Shown: piece after piece, positions 61,910 to 64,000 of the stretch | Layout: each line of letters begins with the position of its first letter | Position numbering within the stretch: the stretch's first letter is position 1 | Origin: Lucinisca nassula | Taxonomy: Eukaryota > Mollusca > Bivalvia > Lucinida > Lucinidae | DNA length: 64,000 bases | NCBI GenBank assembly: GCA_963580285.1 | Contig: OY757010.1 | Span: 64,688,406-64,752,405 of the forward strand | Direction of reading: 5' to 3' | Made by a program: the position numbers and the translations under genes | Notes under the pieces: model-generated | What the model was told of the DNA's origin: nothing | What the model saw: only the letters and a program-made list of their open reading frames with translations | Database searches by the model: none

Positions 61910-64000
61910 TTATGCCCCCAACTTTGAAAAAGTTGGAGGGGCATATTGCTTCTGGTTCGTTCGTCCGTTCGTCCGTTCGTCTGTTCGTCCGTTCGTCCGT
62001 TCGTCCGTCCGTTACGCTTTTGATGCATAGCATAACTAAAGAACCGTGTATGCTAGGGTTTTGAAATTTCATATATGGATTCCTCATGGAAAATTAGCTG
62101 ACGCGTATTTTTTTTCTCGTCCGGATTATGCCCCCTTCAAGAGTTATTGCCCTTTGAAATTTTTTTAATAAAATCTTGTCAGCAAGATATCTCAAAAACT
62201 ATTGGAGCTAAGGCCTTGAAAGTTGGTGATTATATTGGTGGTGATGAGTAGATGAACTGATTAACTTTTGACAAAATTCCGAAAAATACTTTGTGAGTTA
62301 TGGCCCTTTGTCATTTTGGTAATTTGTGCCCATTGTAATGTATGCTAAAAGTGATGCATAGCACAACTTTAGAACCGTGTATTCTAGGGTTTTGAAATTT
62401 CATATATGGATTCCTCATGGAAAATTAGCTGACGCGTATTTTTTTTCTTGTCCGGATTATGCCCCTTTTAAGAGTTATTGCCCTTTGAAATTTTTTTAAT
62501 AATATTTTGTCAGCAAGATATCTCAAAAACTATTGGAGCTAGAGCCTTGAAAGTTGGTGAATATATTGGTGGTGATGAGTAGATGAACTGATTAACTTTT
62601 GACAAAATTCCGAAAAATACTTTGTGAGTTATGGCCCTTTGTCATTTTGGTAATTTGTGCCCATTGTAATGTATGCTAAAAGTGATGCATAGCATATCTT
62701 TAGAACCGTGTATGCTAGGGTTTTGAAATTTCATATATGGATTCCTCATGGAAAATTAGTTGACGCGTATTTTTTTTCTTGTCCGGATTATGCCCCTTTT
62801 AAGAGTTATTGCCCTTTGAAATTTTTTTAATAAAATTTTGTCAGCAAGATATCTCAAAAACTATTGGAGCTAGAGCCTTGAAAGTTGGTGAATATATTGG
62901 TGGTGATGAGTAGATGAACTGATTAACTTTTGACAAAATTCCGAAAAATACTTTGTGAGTTATGGCCCTTTGTCATTTTGGTAATTTGTGCCCATTGTAA
63001 TGTATGCTTAAAGTGATGCATAGCATATCTTTAGAACCGTGTATGCTAGGGTTTTGAAATTTCATATATGGATTCCTCATGGAAAATTAGCTGACGCGTA
63101 TTTTTTTTCTCGTCCGGATTATGCCCCTTTTAAGAGTTATTGCCCTTTGAAATTTTTTTAATAAAATCTTGTCAGCAAGATATCTCAAAAACTTTTGGAG
63201 CTAGAGCCTTGAAAGTTGTTGAGTATATTGGTGGTGATGAGTAGATGAACTGATTAACTTATGACAAAATTCAGAAAAATACTTTGTGAGTTATGTCCCT
63301 TTGTCATTTTGGTAATTTGTGAAAAACATTGTCATCGTTCTAGCGCCTGCATTTCATCACCAATTTCAATATAACTTCACACAAATGTTCCTTATAAAAA
63401 AATCTCAAGCGAGTTCGACTTTCAAGGTCATGACCTCAAGGTCAAGGTCACTGTGGCTATTTTTAGAAAAACTTTGTCATCGCTCTAGCGCCTACATTTC
63501 TTCACTAATTTCAATATAACTTCACACAAATGTTCCTTATAAAAAAATCTCGAGGGAGTTCGACTTCAAGGTCATGACCTCAAGGTCAAGGTCACTGTGG
63601 CTATTTTTAGAAAAACTTTGTCATCGGTCTAGCGCCTACATTTCTTCACCAATTTCAATATAACTTCACACAAATGTTTCTTATGATAATATCTCAGCGA
63701 GTTCGACTTTCAAGGTCATGACCGCAAGGTCAAAGTCACTGTGGCTATTTTAAGAAAAACTTTGTCATCACTCTAGCGCCTACATTTCTTCACTGATTTC
63801 AATATAACTTCACACAAATGTGCCTTATGACTATATCTTGAGCGAGGTCAACTTTCAAGGTCATGACATCAAGATCAAGGTCACTGTGGCTATTTTTAGA
63901 AAAACTTTGTCATTGCTCTAGTGCCTACATTTCTTCACTGATTTCAATATAACTTCACACAAATGTTCCTTATGACAATATCTCGAGTGTGTTCGACTTT
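61910..64000 (+). mobile_element. Helitron-like element D2, runs off the window
   Basis: 5' end TTATGCCCCCAACTTTGAAA, palindrome to GGGGCATA, long GTTCGTCC tract (61957-62015), four monomers of 330-331 bp (62022, 62352, 62683, 63014). At 63318 the monomer type changes. The 3' end is beyond the window. Confidence 0.8.
63319..64000 (+). repeat. 144-bp tandem array with AGGTCA motifs
   Basis: Units about 144-145 bp; the marker AGGTCATGAC occurs at 63425, 63569, 63713 and 63858. Each unit has TTTGTCATCGCTCTAGCGCC, TCAATATAACTTCACACAAA and TTCAAGGTCATGACC, then CAAGGTCAAGGTCACTGTGG. Continues to the window end. Confidence 0.9.

Overview
This is animal nuclear DNA, most likely from a bivalve mollusc. 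The reasons are a spliced gene with GT-AG introns, no dense ORFs, SINEs with target-site duplications (TSDs), and several repeat families built as tandem monomer arrays between short terminal hairpins, like the pearl/Helitron-type elements known from clams, mussels and oysters. I cannot name the species.

I can support one protein-coding gene. It is on the + strand, 24591-59191: a complete seven-exon gene for a mitochondrial HtrA-type serine protease, best called HTRA2 (Omi). The spliced CDS is 1278 nt (425 residues plus stop) spread over 34.6 kb, with a catalytic triad of His156, Asp186 and Ser264 and a C-terminal PDZ domain. The first intron alone is 13.5 kb.

Layout. 1-24340: repeats only. 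These are Helitron-like arrays (G 513-1900, A 5800-6877, B 7318-8597, E 13233-17432, H 20269-22966), foldback MITEs, TTAA-flanked MITEs and a 100-bp tandem repeat. 24341-24590: presumed promoter and 5' UTR. 24591-59191: HTRA2, with introns packed with nested insertions. Intron 1 holds a SINE split into two halves 8.8 kb apart by element F, which is itself split by element D, which contains a microsatellite split by a hAT-like element. Intron 3 holds a GC-rich TIR element inside a TTAA MITE that starts 30 bp from the exon 3 donor, and element B nested inside element A. 59192-61458: the last 93 coding bases of HTRA2 and about 600 bp downstream are repeated in tandem, giving three copies. 61500-64000: more MITEs and a second D-type element that runs off the window.

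The strongest observations concern how the repeats are built. Seven array families share one plan: a 5' end TTATGCCCC or similar in a short palindrome, a (GTCC)n tract, an array of 145-330 bp monomers, then a small hairpin and a terminal CTAG or CTAA. Three insertions (F into a SINE, D into F, B into A) can be reconstructed to the base and left no target duplication, as expected for rolling-circle elements. Element C carries A-type ends around F-type monomers. Many monomers carry AGGTCA half-sites in nuclear-receptor arrangements. All identifications come from reading the sequence; no database search was done.
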